Shown here: positions 15,496-22,664 of the stretch, in pieces | Layout: each line of letters opens with the position of its first letter | Position numbering within the stretch: the first letter of the stretch is position 1 | From: JBBAEA01 sp041656175 | GTDB taxonomy: Bacteria > Myxococcota_A > Bradymonadia > UBA4248 | NCBI GenBank assembly: GCA_041656175.1 | Contig: JBBAEA010000021.1 | Span: forward strand, 1-31,617 | Direction: 5' to 3' | Length of the DNA: 31,617 nucleotides | The notes under the pieces: generated by a model | Databases searched by the model: none | Told to the model about the DNA's origin: nothing | The model's input: only the letters and a program-made list of their open reading frames with translations | Made by a program: the position numbers and the translations under genes

Positions 15496-17076
15496 GTGTT
15501 AAAGCTTAAAATATCTGCCTTAATCGTCATATTACTTTCCTTACTACTTACTGGCGTATTCCTCTGTTCATACGCCATACAAACGGACACGCCGCTGCAG
15601 TATAAGCAGCACCACAATAACATAGAGCGCTCCGTCGCAGACCAACGCGCCTTGGCTGCACTCAGTCTTAAAGAACAAGCTGACCAGTTAGCCAATGACC
15701 CACAGCTACAGCAGTTGTTTAAAAGCGTGCGCGAAAAACTCGCCGTCACTCCACTAAGTGAACTTAAGGCCATGACACAAAACGAGTGGAATACTCCAGT
15801 GTTTACGCACCTTTTAGCTTGGTTGCAAAAAAGAGAATCCCACTTAGCATCAGTCACGCGTCGAGGCAAAATCGACCCCCTACCCTCGCTATCAGATTGG
15901 TGGGGAAAGGCTCCAGAGCTTTTACTCGGCTTTGCCATGACGCCGCTTAACGACGGCAGCACTACCCCCATACTCGTCGCCCACGCCAAGGAAGGCATGG
16001 GACTACAAGGCGGACAAAGCTACGACTTTCCCCTACTCAACGAAGTAAGCAATAGCAACAAAAGCACTATTGGACTGCTAGCATGGTCAAAAAACCTATA
16101 CCTAGCCCTCGCTCACCCTGTGTACGCCGAGGACACGCTTGTTGCTATCATTGTTTTAGGCAAGGAACTAAACGCCGACTTTGTCGCCAATTTTTCAAGA
16201 AATATGAGTCTAAACGACTCCCTCATCACGTACTACGACCCCAATAAAGGCGAAGCCGCCATACGCTACTACAGTGCTCGCCTTGTCGAAGCAGATCGCG
16301 CTGGCATCACCAACTCCAGCTTCAAACTCGCCGACTCCCCCGCTGAGCCGCCTGTTGCTTTAAGCGCCATCGCCGAGTCCAGCGTCTACAAAACCAGCGT
16401 TGGACAGTCACACTACTCTGTCTCCAAAAGCCATTGGATAAGCGACAATAATCAAAAACTCGGCTTCTATATTGTGAGTAATGACAGCCTTAGCCAAAGC
16501 CCAAGCAGCAAACTCCGCACTCGCTCCCTCATACTCACCATTATCCTAGCCATTATTGGCGTTTTCTTCGCATTCTTCTTCATTACACGCTCCCAGCGCT
16601 CCGTCAAAGAGCTCTCCCTCGCCCTTTGGGAATCTATGAACGCCGACAAAGCCATCGATTACGATGCACTCAAAAAACACGCCGACATAAAATCCCTCGT
16701 TCTCGTCGTTGAACAGCTCATTTTGCGCACCACCCGCGACGAAAACCAAAGCCCCGAAGGAGAAAGCTGGAACGAACTCATGGTCAATTTGGAAGACGAA
16801 TCAAACGAACTCTCTGGCGAATTTACACGGGCACAACTCCCACGATTCGAGTCTGACTTATCCCCCGAAGACGAAGCTCTGCGTCCGCTTTACGACGAAT
16901 TCATCCAAAAACGTGTCGAGCTCAATATCACCGATGACATGGATTTCGAGAAGTTCCTCCGCCGCGTCAAACGCAACAAAAAGCAAATTCAGGACGCTTA
17001 CAACTGCAACGACGTTGGCTTTGACGTCGTTGTCAATGCTGGAAAAGTCGTTTTAAAACCAAAAATTCTTGATTAA
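15496..17076 (+). CDS. Two-TM sensor-like protein with MXAN_5187-type C-terminal domain
   Basis: This is a 526-residue inner-membrane protein. The first helix (LKISALIVILLSLLLTGVFL, about 3-24) and a second near 345-366 (LILTIILAIIGVFFAFFFIT) bracket a roughly 320-residue periplasmic region. That region contains strands such as LLAWSKNLYLALAHPVYAEDTLVAIIVLG and could be a Cache-like sensor. The cytoplasmic part ends in LRPLYDEFIQKR...DMDFEKFLRRVKRNKKQI...CNDVGFDVVVNAGKVVLKP. This matches my memory of the domain annotated 'MXAN_5187 C-terminal', known mainly from myxobacteria and of unknown role. The start is GTG at 15496, preceded by GGAGAAG. It follows the kinase gene in the same direction after about 520 bases of repeats, so a functional link is possible but not shown. 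Confidence 0.75.
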   Translation: MLKLKISALIVILLSLLLTGVFLCSYAIQTDTPLQYKQHHNNIERSVADQRALAALSLKEQADQLANDPQLQQLFKSVREKLAVTPLSELKAMTQNEWNTPVFTHLLAWLQKRESHLASVTRRGKIDPLPSLSDWWGKAPELLLGFAMTPLNDGSTTPILVAHAKEGMGLQGGQSYDFPLLNEVSNSNKSTIGLLAWSKNLYLALAHPVYAEDTLVAIIVLGKELNADFVANFSRNMSLNDSLITYYDPNKGEAAIRYYSARLVEADRAGITNSSFKLADSPAEPPVALSAIAESSVYKTSVGQSHYSVSKSHWISDNNQKLGFYIVSNDSLSQSPSSKLRTRSLILTIILAIIGVFFAFFFITRSQRSVKELSLALWESMNADKAIDYDALKKHADIKSLVLVVEQLILRTTRDENQSPEGESWNELMVNLEDESNELSGEFTRAQLPRFESDLSPEDEALRPLYDEFIQKRVELNITDDMDFEKFLRRVKRNKKQIQDAYNCNDVGFDVVVNAGKVVLKPKILD

Positions 17077-17361
17077 TTTGGGGGAAGTCTAGCGTTGCTT
17101 ACGCGCGAGTCCTCGCGTAAAATACGACAACGAACGCAAATTATTGTGTGAAATATTTGCTATTCACGCATCTACCAAAGTATATGCGTGAATAGCGCCT
17201 TTTTCTGCAATCTTTGCCGCTTTAAGGTCAAAGCCCTACGTGTCGCCTACAGCGTTTCGTTTCGTCGTTTGCGTTGTGCAGAGACGATCCCGCACTCCCC
17301 ACCCTCAACGTTTACAACACGCCTCTCAACATTACGCCATCTCCTAACAAGCAGAAGCACC

Positions 17362-18183
17362 GTGATCGCCAACATCCCCCACTCACTGCACAAAAAAATT
17401 GCCAGACATATCGCCAACTGCTCCAAGGAATGGGGGCTTATTGAAGAAGGCGATCGCATTATGTTAGCCTACTCGGGTGGCAAAGATTCGTTGCTACTGT
17501 TGCATTTTATGCGCCACATCCAGTCGGTTGTCCCCTTCTCCTTTGAAATTGGTGTCTTTCACCTTAACCAAAGCTATCCCGATTTCCCGGCCAAGGACGT
17601 CTTGGAAGAGCTTAAAACCGAAGGCTTTAGGGTTGACTACGAAATGCTTGCCATGAGCGATATACTTGCCGAAAAGATTCCTGCTAATGAGTCGCCCTGC
17701 GGGCTATGCTCGCGACTTAGACGCGGAATCTTGTACACCCAAGCTCAAAATTTGAGCTACAACAAAATTGCGCTCGGCCACCACCGCGACGATGCCATCG
17801 AAACGCTGCTCATGAACGCACTTTATGCGGGAAGACTTAAGTCTATGCCCGCAAAGTTAGTCTCGGACGATAAACGCAATATCATTATTCGGCCAATGCT
17901 TTATGTTCCCGAACGCTTACTTATCGAAGCTTCCCAAAGCCTGTCTATTCCCTTAATAGAGGCTAGTTTTTGTACGAGGGCACGAAGTGGCCAAAGAAGC
18001 GAAATCAAAACCTTGCTAAATCATTTGGAAGCGCTAAACCCCAAAGTGCGCGGAAACCTACTCGCCGCCCTACGAAACGTTTCTCCTTCACATCTTCTGG
18101 ATCGAAGTCTATTCGGCGAAGAGTTGGAGAATGACCTATTTTCTACAACAAAAACTGGCAATCACCGCACAAAGGAAGCGTAA
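17362..18183 (+). CDS. ttcA: tRNA 2-thiocytidine biosynthesis protein TtcA-like (PP-loop ATPase)
   Basis: This is an ATP-dependent sulfur transferase of the PP-loop family; TtcA thiolates C32 in tRNAs. With the start used here it has 273 residues, near the family norm. The N-terminal EEGDRIMLAYSGGKDSLLLLH holds the PP-loop SGGKDS (38-43), CGLCSRLRRGILY supplies two cluster cysteines (113 and 116), and GHHRDDAIETLLMN (139-152) completes the ATP site. A later Cys in EASFCTRARS may be the third cluster ligand, although the usual second CxxC is reduced to one Cys. The frame stays open upstream to a GTG at 17188, but those 58 residues are Arg/Ser/Thr-rich and unlike the family, so I prefer GTG 17362; neither start has a good ribosome site. 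recR follows without a gap. Confidence 0.88.
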   Translation: MIANIPHSLHKKIARHIANCSKEWGLIEEGDRIMLAYSGGKDSLLLLHFMRHIQSVVPFSFEIGVFHLNQSYPDFPAKDVLEELKTEGFRVDYEMLAMSDILAEKIPANESPCGLCSRLRRGILYTQAQNLSYNKIALGHHRDDAIETLLMNALYAGRLKSMPAKLVSDDKRNIIIRPMLYVPERLLIEASQSLSIPLIEASFCTRARSGQRSEIKTLLNHLEALNPKVRGNLLAALRNVSPSHLLDRSLFGEELENDLFSTTKTGNHRTKEA

Positions 18184-18783
18184 ATGTCCCAACTTGTCGC
18201 ACCTATTCAAAATCTAATCGACGCGTTCTCGCGACTGCAAGGTATAGGGCGAAAATCCGCCACTCGTCTTGCTTTCCAAATCATACGCGATGACGGTGAG
18301 ATTGCTAAAAACCTTGCTGATGCGCTGCTTGAAGTCAAGGAACGGGTGCGGTTTTGTGAACAATGCGCAAACCTATGTGTAAGCTCTCCTTGCGAACTTT
18401 GCCAAGCAGCAAACCGCAATCGCAGCATCATCTGTGTTGTCGAGTCACCCCAAGATCTATTGGCTATCGAAGCAACTGGTGAGTTTTCTGGCATGTACCA
18501 CATTTTACACGGCGTCATTGCGCCACTCGACGGTATTACGCCAGCAGATCTCAAAATTAAAGAACTGCTTGAACGCTTGCGCAGCGATGAAGTCAAAGAA
18601 ATTATTTTAGCCACCAACCCTTCTGTCGAAGGGGAGGCCACCGCGCTTTACCTCAAAAAGCTCATAGAACCCTTGGGCATAAAATTAACGCGCATCGCAA
18701 GCGGTCTGCCCATGGGTGCGCAACTCGAATTTGCCGACAAAGCTACGCTGGGCCGCTCCCTGCTAGATCGGCGCCAATTATAA
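18184..18783 (+). CDS. recR: Recombination mediator protein RecR
   Basis: RecR works with RecO and RecF to load RecA onto SSB-coated single-stranded DNA at gaps. Its 199 residues equal the usual length. Features in order are the N-terminal helix-hairpin-helix (FSRLQGIGRKSATRLAFQII), a four-cysteine zinc motif (CEQCANLC...CELC, about 60-75), and a Toprim domain from about residue 82 with ICVVESPQDLLAIEATGEF and ILATNPSVEGEATALYL. The C-terminus is GLPMGAQLEFADKATLGRSLLDRR. The ATG directly follows the ttcA stop (TAAATG), with AAAGGAAG as ribosome site inside ttcA, so the two form an operon. The common dnaX-ybaB-recR arrangement is absent here. Confidence 0.97.
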   Translation: MSQLVAPIQNLIDAFSRLQGIGRKSATRLAFQIIRDDGEIAKNLADALLEVKERVRFCEQCANLCVSSPCELCQAANRNRSIICVVESPQDLLAIEATGEFSGMYHILHGVIAPLDGITPADLKIKELLERLRSDEVKEIILATNPSVEGEATALYLKKLIEPLGIKLTRIASGLPMGAQLEFADKATLGRSLLDRRQL

Positions 18784-18928
18784 AGTAGCTTCCCACACTT
18801 TACTCTAGCTGCTTTTTCACTGCTCTTGCATTTAGCAAAGGAGCCATAATCTCTGTGGCTTTCTGAACCCAAAGCCAGCACCCTGATTCGCGCAAAAGTC
18901 TCTACCTATGTAGAGCGCAAAATAAACT

Positions 18929-18962
18929 AAAAGGGCTAGTGGCAATAGCCTCCAGCCCTTTT
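18929..18962. terminator. Bidirectional intrinsic terminator between recR and the lipoprotein gene
   Basis: AAAAGGGCT (18929-18937) and AGCCCTTTT (18954-18962) pair perfectly over 9 bp, with an inner GGC/GCC pairing in the loop. Downstream sequence is U-rich on both strands (TTTTATTTAT on plus; TTTTAGTTTATTTTG on minus). It sits between the convergent recR and lipoprotein genes. The rest of the 18784-18995 gap shows nothing else. Confidence 0.85.
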
Positions 18963-18995
18963 ATTTATCGCGACAGTTAATGTAGTCGATGTAAA

Positions 18996-20606
18996 CTACT
19001 TATCATCGACACCTGTAATCATCACATCATCAATGCGCATGGTCAAATCCGTATTGGGAGCCTCAACATGAACATACACGGTTACAGAATCTGCATCGGT
19101 TGCATCCTCTAAAGGAAACTCAAATGCTCCCCATGTATCATCCACATCAATAATAAGCCCTTGTCCAATTGACTTCAGCTCTCCAGTTCCGACTTGATAG
19201 CCTGTAGTAATGTCTATGCCCGCCTTGCCCGCGTATGCGTAATGTAGCTTAATGTTCTTATAACCCTTTGTAGAGAAACTCACCTTCCAATAAGGTGGAG
19301 TGCCGAGCGTTGAGCTAGCAGGCCAGTTATTTGCTGTGGCGGCGGGGTTAGCAGTACTACCATGGGTAGTAAGCTTGTAATCTGTAGTATTGTGTTCTGG
19401 ATCCGCAACAATATGCTCAAACTTTGCATTGTTGTTAATCGACTCTTTAATGCTTGGTTTTATTCCCTCACTCAATTCTGTTTTGAATGCATTTTGATCC
19501 ATGTAGCCAGCGGAATTAATATAGGTAAATTCCCATTTTGCCAGTATCGTTCCCTCAACAGCTTGTCCTTCGATCGTTAGGGCATTATGTGGTAGATCGC
19601 CTGCAATACTGGCATTTGTCACTGTGGCAACGCTAGACGTTTCTGCACCACAAGCATAGAGCTTGCTATCCACGTCAACCACGAGAACACACGCATATTC
19701 GTCCGCTGTGAGCTCGGAGTAATCATAAGTAATATCGTAGTCACAGAGTAATTCTTCTGTACAGCCACTTTCCACAATGAGTGCTCTTCCCCACACTTGA
19801 AGGCTATTAATAGCACTCGTTTTACCAAAGCAACCGAACTTAACCTCAGCCCCGTGTGGTATCTCACCATCATACTTAACATTAGCCTTAGCTGTAATAC
19901 TCTTGTTCTCTTCATCGTTCACGAAATTTATAGCCTGACAAGTCGAAATGGGTTCTGCTTTAACACAAGTTCCCTTGGCATAATGTCGGCAGTCCTTAGC
20001 GCAACCAGGCGCGCCGCTGCTGTAGACCATACCCTGTCCTTCTTGCTCGGCGTACTTCTCGCAAGTCCCCTCTCCATCCTTCCATAGGATATTCCCATCC
20101 TTCTCGTCGCAAATTTCATTATCTTGCAGAGTTCCGTCGCCACAGCTAAGGTTCTCGCATGTACCTTTGGAGAGCCCTAAACAATCGCTAGAGCAACCTG
20201 GCTCACCGTCATCTTTCCAAGTTACGCCTTCAAAACCGTTGGCATCGCCGTAATCTTTACAGCTAGGCGTAACACCACCCTTAAAGCTAACAACTCCTTC
20301 GCTATCAGTGTCACAAACCTCGTCTTCTTCGATCGTGCCATCACCACACTTCGAGCTCACCTCCACACATGTACCCTTTAAAAGTGATTTACAATCTGAT
20401 GAGCACGCGGGCGCGCCAGCTTTAGTCCAAGTTTTAGTGGCATCAAAGTCTTTGCATGTTTTTCCTTGCAGATCAGTGCCATCACAAAGTTCTCCATCGT
20501 CAATGACACCGTTACCACAAATTTTCTTTTCCTTGCTATCATCGCAGGCGCCAAAAACTAGAGCCATAGCCATCAAAACACCTAAGAACGTGCGTTTCTT
20601 TGTCAT
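18996..20606 (-). CDS. Cys-rich lipoprotein with three CGxGxxxxxExCD modules
   Basis: This is a secreted lipoprotein of 536 residues. The signal sequence MTKKRTFLGVLMAMALVFGACDD contains a lipobox (FGAC) with lipidation at Cys21. Residues about 30-215 hold three homologous modules of roughly 50-65 residues. Each starts C-G-(N/D)-G-x4-(D/E)-x-E-x-C-D and ends G-x-P-x-C-(S/A)-x-DC-x5-KGTC, so the cysteines are likely disulfide-paired outside the cell. Such repeats are frequent in surface proteins of myxobacteria and relatives. The rest is beta-rich. Its last 180 residues (AKWEFTYINSAGYMDQ...DTWGAFEFPLEDATDADSVTVYVHVEA) look like a jelly-roll, perhaps carbohydrate- or surface-binding, domain. 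An excellent ribosome site, AAAGGAGAT, precedes the ATG. The ligand is unknown. Confidence 0.82.
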   Translation of the reverse strand: MTKKRTFLGVLMAMALVFGACDDSKEKKICGNGVIDDGELCDGTDLQGKTCKDFDATKTWTKAGAPACSSDCKSLLKGTCVEVSSKCGDGTIEEDEVCDTDSEGVVSFKGGVTPSCKDYGDANGFEGVTWKDDGEPGCSSDCLGLSKGTCENLSCGDGTLQDNEICDEKDGNILWKDGEGTCEKYAEQEGQGMVYSSGAPGCAKDCRHYAKGTCVKAEPISTCQAINFVNDEENKSITAKANVKYDGEIPHGAEVKFGCFGKTSAINSLQVWGRALIVESGCTEELLCDYDITYDYSELTADEYACVLVVDVDSKLYACGAETSSVATVTNASIAGDLPHNALTIEGQAVEGTILAKWEFTYINSAGYMDQNAFKTELSEGIKPSIKESINNNAKFEHIVADPEHNTTDYKLTTHGSTANPAATANNWPASSTLGTPPYWKVSFSTKGYKNIKLHYAYAGKAGIDITTGYQVGTGELKSIGQGLIIDVDDTWGAFEFPLEDATDADSVTVYVHVEAPNTDLTMRIDDVMITGVDDK

Positions 20607-20836
20607 AAATAAATATCTCCTTTAAACAAATGATGGCCACGACAACACGCCGAAAGCCACACACTTGAAAAAAATGCTGCACCCACTGTGCACAAACTGT
20701 AAGGTAGCCGAAAACAAAGCGCTTGTAAATATCCTATATCACAAAATTTCATGCCATAAATTTGACAAAATGACGTATAATGATTGTGCTTGAGTTCAAG
20801 AGCTAAAGCTGCTGTGCCAGCTCTTATACAACTCAT

Positions 20837-22018
20837 GTGTTAAACTTGAATTTTAATCAAAAAATGCGAAAATTAAGTGATAAATTTTGCACAATATGGG
20901 CTTACACCGCGTTGTTTTCTTTTCTACTCTCTTGCCTACAGAGCGTATCCTATGCACAAAACGTTGAAGAAATGCACGATGCTGCCCTCAAACAACTGGT
21001 TTCACTGCAAAAACCGCCCGAATACATCGCTAAAAAACGATTGACTGGCTGGTTCAAATTGGTCGAAGAAAAAGCAGACCGCGATTATTTACAGAACTAT
21101 TTTAACATCGTTGGCTATAAGCCACCACCCAATACTTACGCTCTCATAGCAAGAGTTGCGAAAATAAAGTCAACAATATCGCTACAATACTTTAGCCTCG
21201 GCGACACTGCTTTTACCTATTCTATGACAGACTCAGGGGAGCAAAACTATTGGCCAGCCTCAACGGTAAAGCTTCTAGCCGCAGTTGCAGCGCTCATAAA
21301 AGCGCAACAGCTAGGAATCGACAGCGAAGCACAGATTACGTTTAGCGATATCGACGAGGACGTCTCCGCCAGCCTAGCCGAACTTTGTACCGCCGCCATC
21401 GTTGCAAGTTCAAACCCAGCCTATAACCAACTCATGCTTTTTGCAGGTGTCGATGAGGCAAACAAAACAATTCGCCAAACTTTAGCTCTCCCACAAACCG
21501 TACTCCTGCGCCGCTACGCGAGAAAACGCCCCGATGATAATCTGCGCTACTCCCCTATCATCAACTACAATCACGAAAATAAATCCGGCCAGATCGCAGA
21601 GCGCTACTCCAAAAGTGAGTACCCGCAATGTCCGCGTGAGGCTAACTGCACAAATCTCGTGGAACTCGCCGATCTTATGCTACGCGTGGTTTTACACAAC
21701 GAGCTTCCCCCAAAATATCGCCTTCCCTTAGCCGCAAAAGACATCGATATGCTCAACAACTCCCTACTTAAAGCACCATCGTGTATTAAAAACGCCGTTC
21801 GCAGTACGATGGGGGCGAGGAGCAAAATATTTAATAAGGGCGGGAAAGTCATAGGCGACGATCGACTAGAAGTTGCGGTGCTAAGCGCGCATAAGAGCAA
21901 AGAGCGCTACCTTATTGCCCTCTCTATGCCACAACACGACTTGGTAGAGGAGCAAACCAACGAACTGGCGCGACAGTTGATCCTTGCGATGCGTGTGCTC
22001 GCGCATGCCCAAGAATAA
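20837..22018 (+). CDS. Periplasmic serine hydrolase of the class A beta-lactamase fold
   Basis: This is an exported protein of up to 393 residues. A hydrophobic segment (IWAYTALFSFLLSCLQSVSYA) ending in SYA-Q is a signal peptide. The catalytic-type motifs of the penicillin-binding/beta-lactamase superfamily are visible: S-x-x-K as WPASTVKLLAAVAAL (Ser142, Lys145), S-x-N as ASSNPAYNQLM (Ser191, Asn193), and K-G-G in FNKGGKVIGDDR (Lys334). The Glu166 omega-loop motif of true class A beta-lactamases is not evident, so a role in peptidoglycan metabolism or an uncharacterised hydrolase is likelier than resistance. The start is uncertain: GTG 20837, or ATG 20864 (MRKLSDK), which gives a more usual signal peptide. 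Neither has a good ribosome site. It is convergent with crcB. Confidence 0.72.
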   Translation: MLNLNFNQKMRKLSDKFCTIWAYTALFSFLLSCLQSVSYAQNVEEMHDAALKQLVSLQKPPEYIAKKRLTGWFKLVEEKADRDYLQNYFNIVGYKPPPNTYALIARVAKIKSTISLQYFSLGDTAFTYSMTDSGEQNYWPASTVKLLAAVAALIKAQQLGIDSEAQITFSDIDEDVSASLAELCTAAIVASSNPAYNQLMLFAGVDEANKTIRQTLALPQTVLLRRYARKRPDDNLRYSPIINYNHENKSGQIAERYSKSEYPQCPREANCTNLVELADLMLRVVLHNELPPKYRLPLAAKDIDMLNNSLLKAPSCIKNAVRSTMGARSKIFNKGGKVIGDDRLEVAVLSAHKSKERYLIALSMPQHDLVEEQTNELARQLILAMRVLAHAQE

Positions 22019-22039
22019 AAAGCGAGCCATAAGCTGTGC

Positions 22040-22064
22040 AGCAAAAAGTTTGCTCTTACTTTTG
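22040..22064 (+). terminator. Weak candidate terminator after the serine hydrolase gene
   Basis: AGCAAA/TTTGCT with a 3-base loop (22040-22054) is followed by the U-rich CTTACTTTTG. The 6-bp stem is A/T-rich, so this is a low-strength candidate. It lies in the 46-base gap between convergent genes. Confidence 0.3.
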
Positions 22065-22448
22065 TCACGCAGTCAGCGAAAAGATCCGCGAAAATAAGCA
22101 AAACGCAATAGCGCAAGCGGCTATGCCAAATATAGTACTGGCAAAGACATAAAAAATCGCATGCCCATAGGCTTGAGTCTTCAGTAGTTGCAAAGCCTCA
22201 AGTGAAAAGCTCGAAAACGTTGTAAAACCACCCAACAAGCCCAACGACAAAAAAAGTCTAAACTCGTTGGCAAGTTCAAATTTTATAAAACACGCCGTAA
22301 AAGCACCAATAAGAAAGCAACCCAAAATATTAGCCGAGAACACTGCCCACGAAAAGGCAGAAGCTTCCTGCAACATCAATCTTGTCAACAAGTAACGCGC
22401 CCCACCACCCAAGGCGCTACCTGCACATACCCATAAAAAAGCTCCCAT
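22065..22448 (-). CDS. crcB: Fluoride ion channel CrcB/Fluc
   Basis: This is a small inner-membrane fluoride exporter that works as a dual-topology dimer. The 127 residues form four hydrophobic helices. The family signatures are present: GSALGGGARYLLTRL near the N-terminus, SANILGCFLIGAF in helix 2 (with the conserved Asn), and GLLGGFTTFSSFSLEALQLL in helix 3, which includes the phenylalanines lining the fluoride pathway and the central break. A single full-length gene suggests a homodimer. A short AGGGA precedes the ATG. I looked for a fluoride riboswitch in the roughly 50 bases upstream and saw none; instead a 22-bp palindrome and element C lie there. It is on the same strand as tex and rne, but element C separates it from them. 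Confidence 0.95.
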   Translation of the reverse strand: MGAFLWVCAGSALGGGARYLLTRLMLQEASAFSWAVFSANILGCFLIGAFTACFIKFELANEFRLFLSLGLLGGFTTFSSFSLEALQLLKTQAYGHAIFYVFASTIFGIAACAIAFCLFSRIFSLTA

Positions 22449-22488
22449 ATCGTTAAATCCCTATAAAACGAAGTGCAGCACCATCAAA

Positions 22489-22510
22489 AGAGCTTCCCTA
22501 GGGAAGCTCT
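22489..22510. repeat. Perfect 22-bp palindrome upstream of crcB
   Basis: AGAGCTTCCC-TA-GGGAAGCTCT is fully self-complementary. Its right half is the left end of element C (GGGAAGCTCTGA). Its left half equals the expected right end of another such element, so two element ends appear joined head-to-head across a TA dinucleotide, 40 bases upstream of the crcB start. Confidence 0.85.
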
Positions 22511-22657
22511 GAACAATCGCTTCGGGGGCGTTACGGGGGCTTGAGCCCCCGTTGAGGGGGTAGTGGCAAACCCGCGCACCGCGCGGGGTTGACACGTAGG
22601 GGGACACTTCCCCCACAAAAGCAAATAGTAGAAATCTCGAATGAATCAGATTCTCCC
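22501..22657 (-). repeat. Dispersed hairpin element, copy C (inverted relative to A and B)
   Basis: Read on the minus strand it runs from GGGAGAATCTGATTCATT to TCAGAGCTTCCC. It carries the shared interior GGGGGAAGTGTCCCCCTACG, H2 (CCCGCGC/GCGCGGG) and an H3 hairpin. H3 here is ACGGGGGC-TCAA-GCCCCCGT, whereas copies A and B have CGCGGGG-ACA-CCCCGCG: different bases, same pairing. The two ends are imperfect inverted repeats of each other. It begins 8 bases after the tex stop codon. Confidence 0.87.
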
Positions 22658-22664
22658 AGAGCCT

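Noticed and set aside
15420..15998. 192-codon minus-strand frame opposite the two-TM protein
   Set aside because: It is a shadow of the real plus-strand gene, with no ribosome site, signal or family signature.
17099..17120. TTACGCG/CGCGTAA hairpin after the 15496-17076 gene as a terminator
   Set aside because: It is a 7-bp stem but is followed by AAATACG on the plus strand with no U-run, so it is not an intrinsic terminator. It may simply be an inverted repeat.
17188..17361. 58-residue N-terminal extension of TtcA
   Set aside because: The composition is Arg/Ser/Thr-rich without family similarity, and there is no ribosome site at 17188. Typical TtcA begins shortly before the EEGDR segment.
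20762..20781. TTGACA followed by TATAAT upstream of the serine hydrolase
   Set aside because: Both hexamers are perfect, but they are only 8 bases apart, far below the 16-18 needed for a sigma-70 pair. The TATAAT may still act alone as a -10 box, but I cannot support the pair.
22449..22500. Fluoride riboswitch before crcB
   Set aside because: The minus strand upstream has GATGG but none of the following conserved pseudoknot pattern, and the space is taken up by the palindrome and element C.
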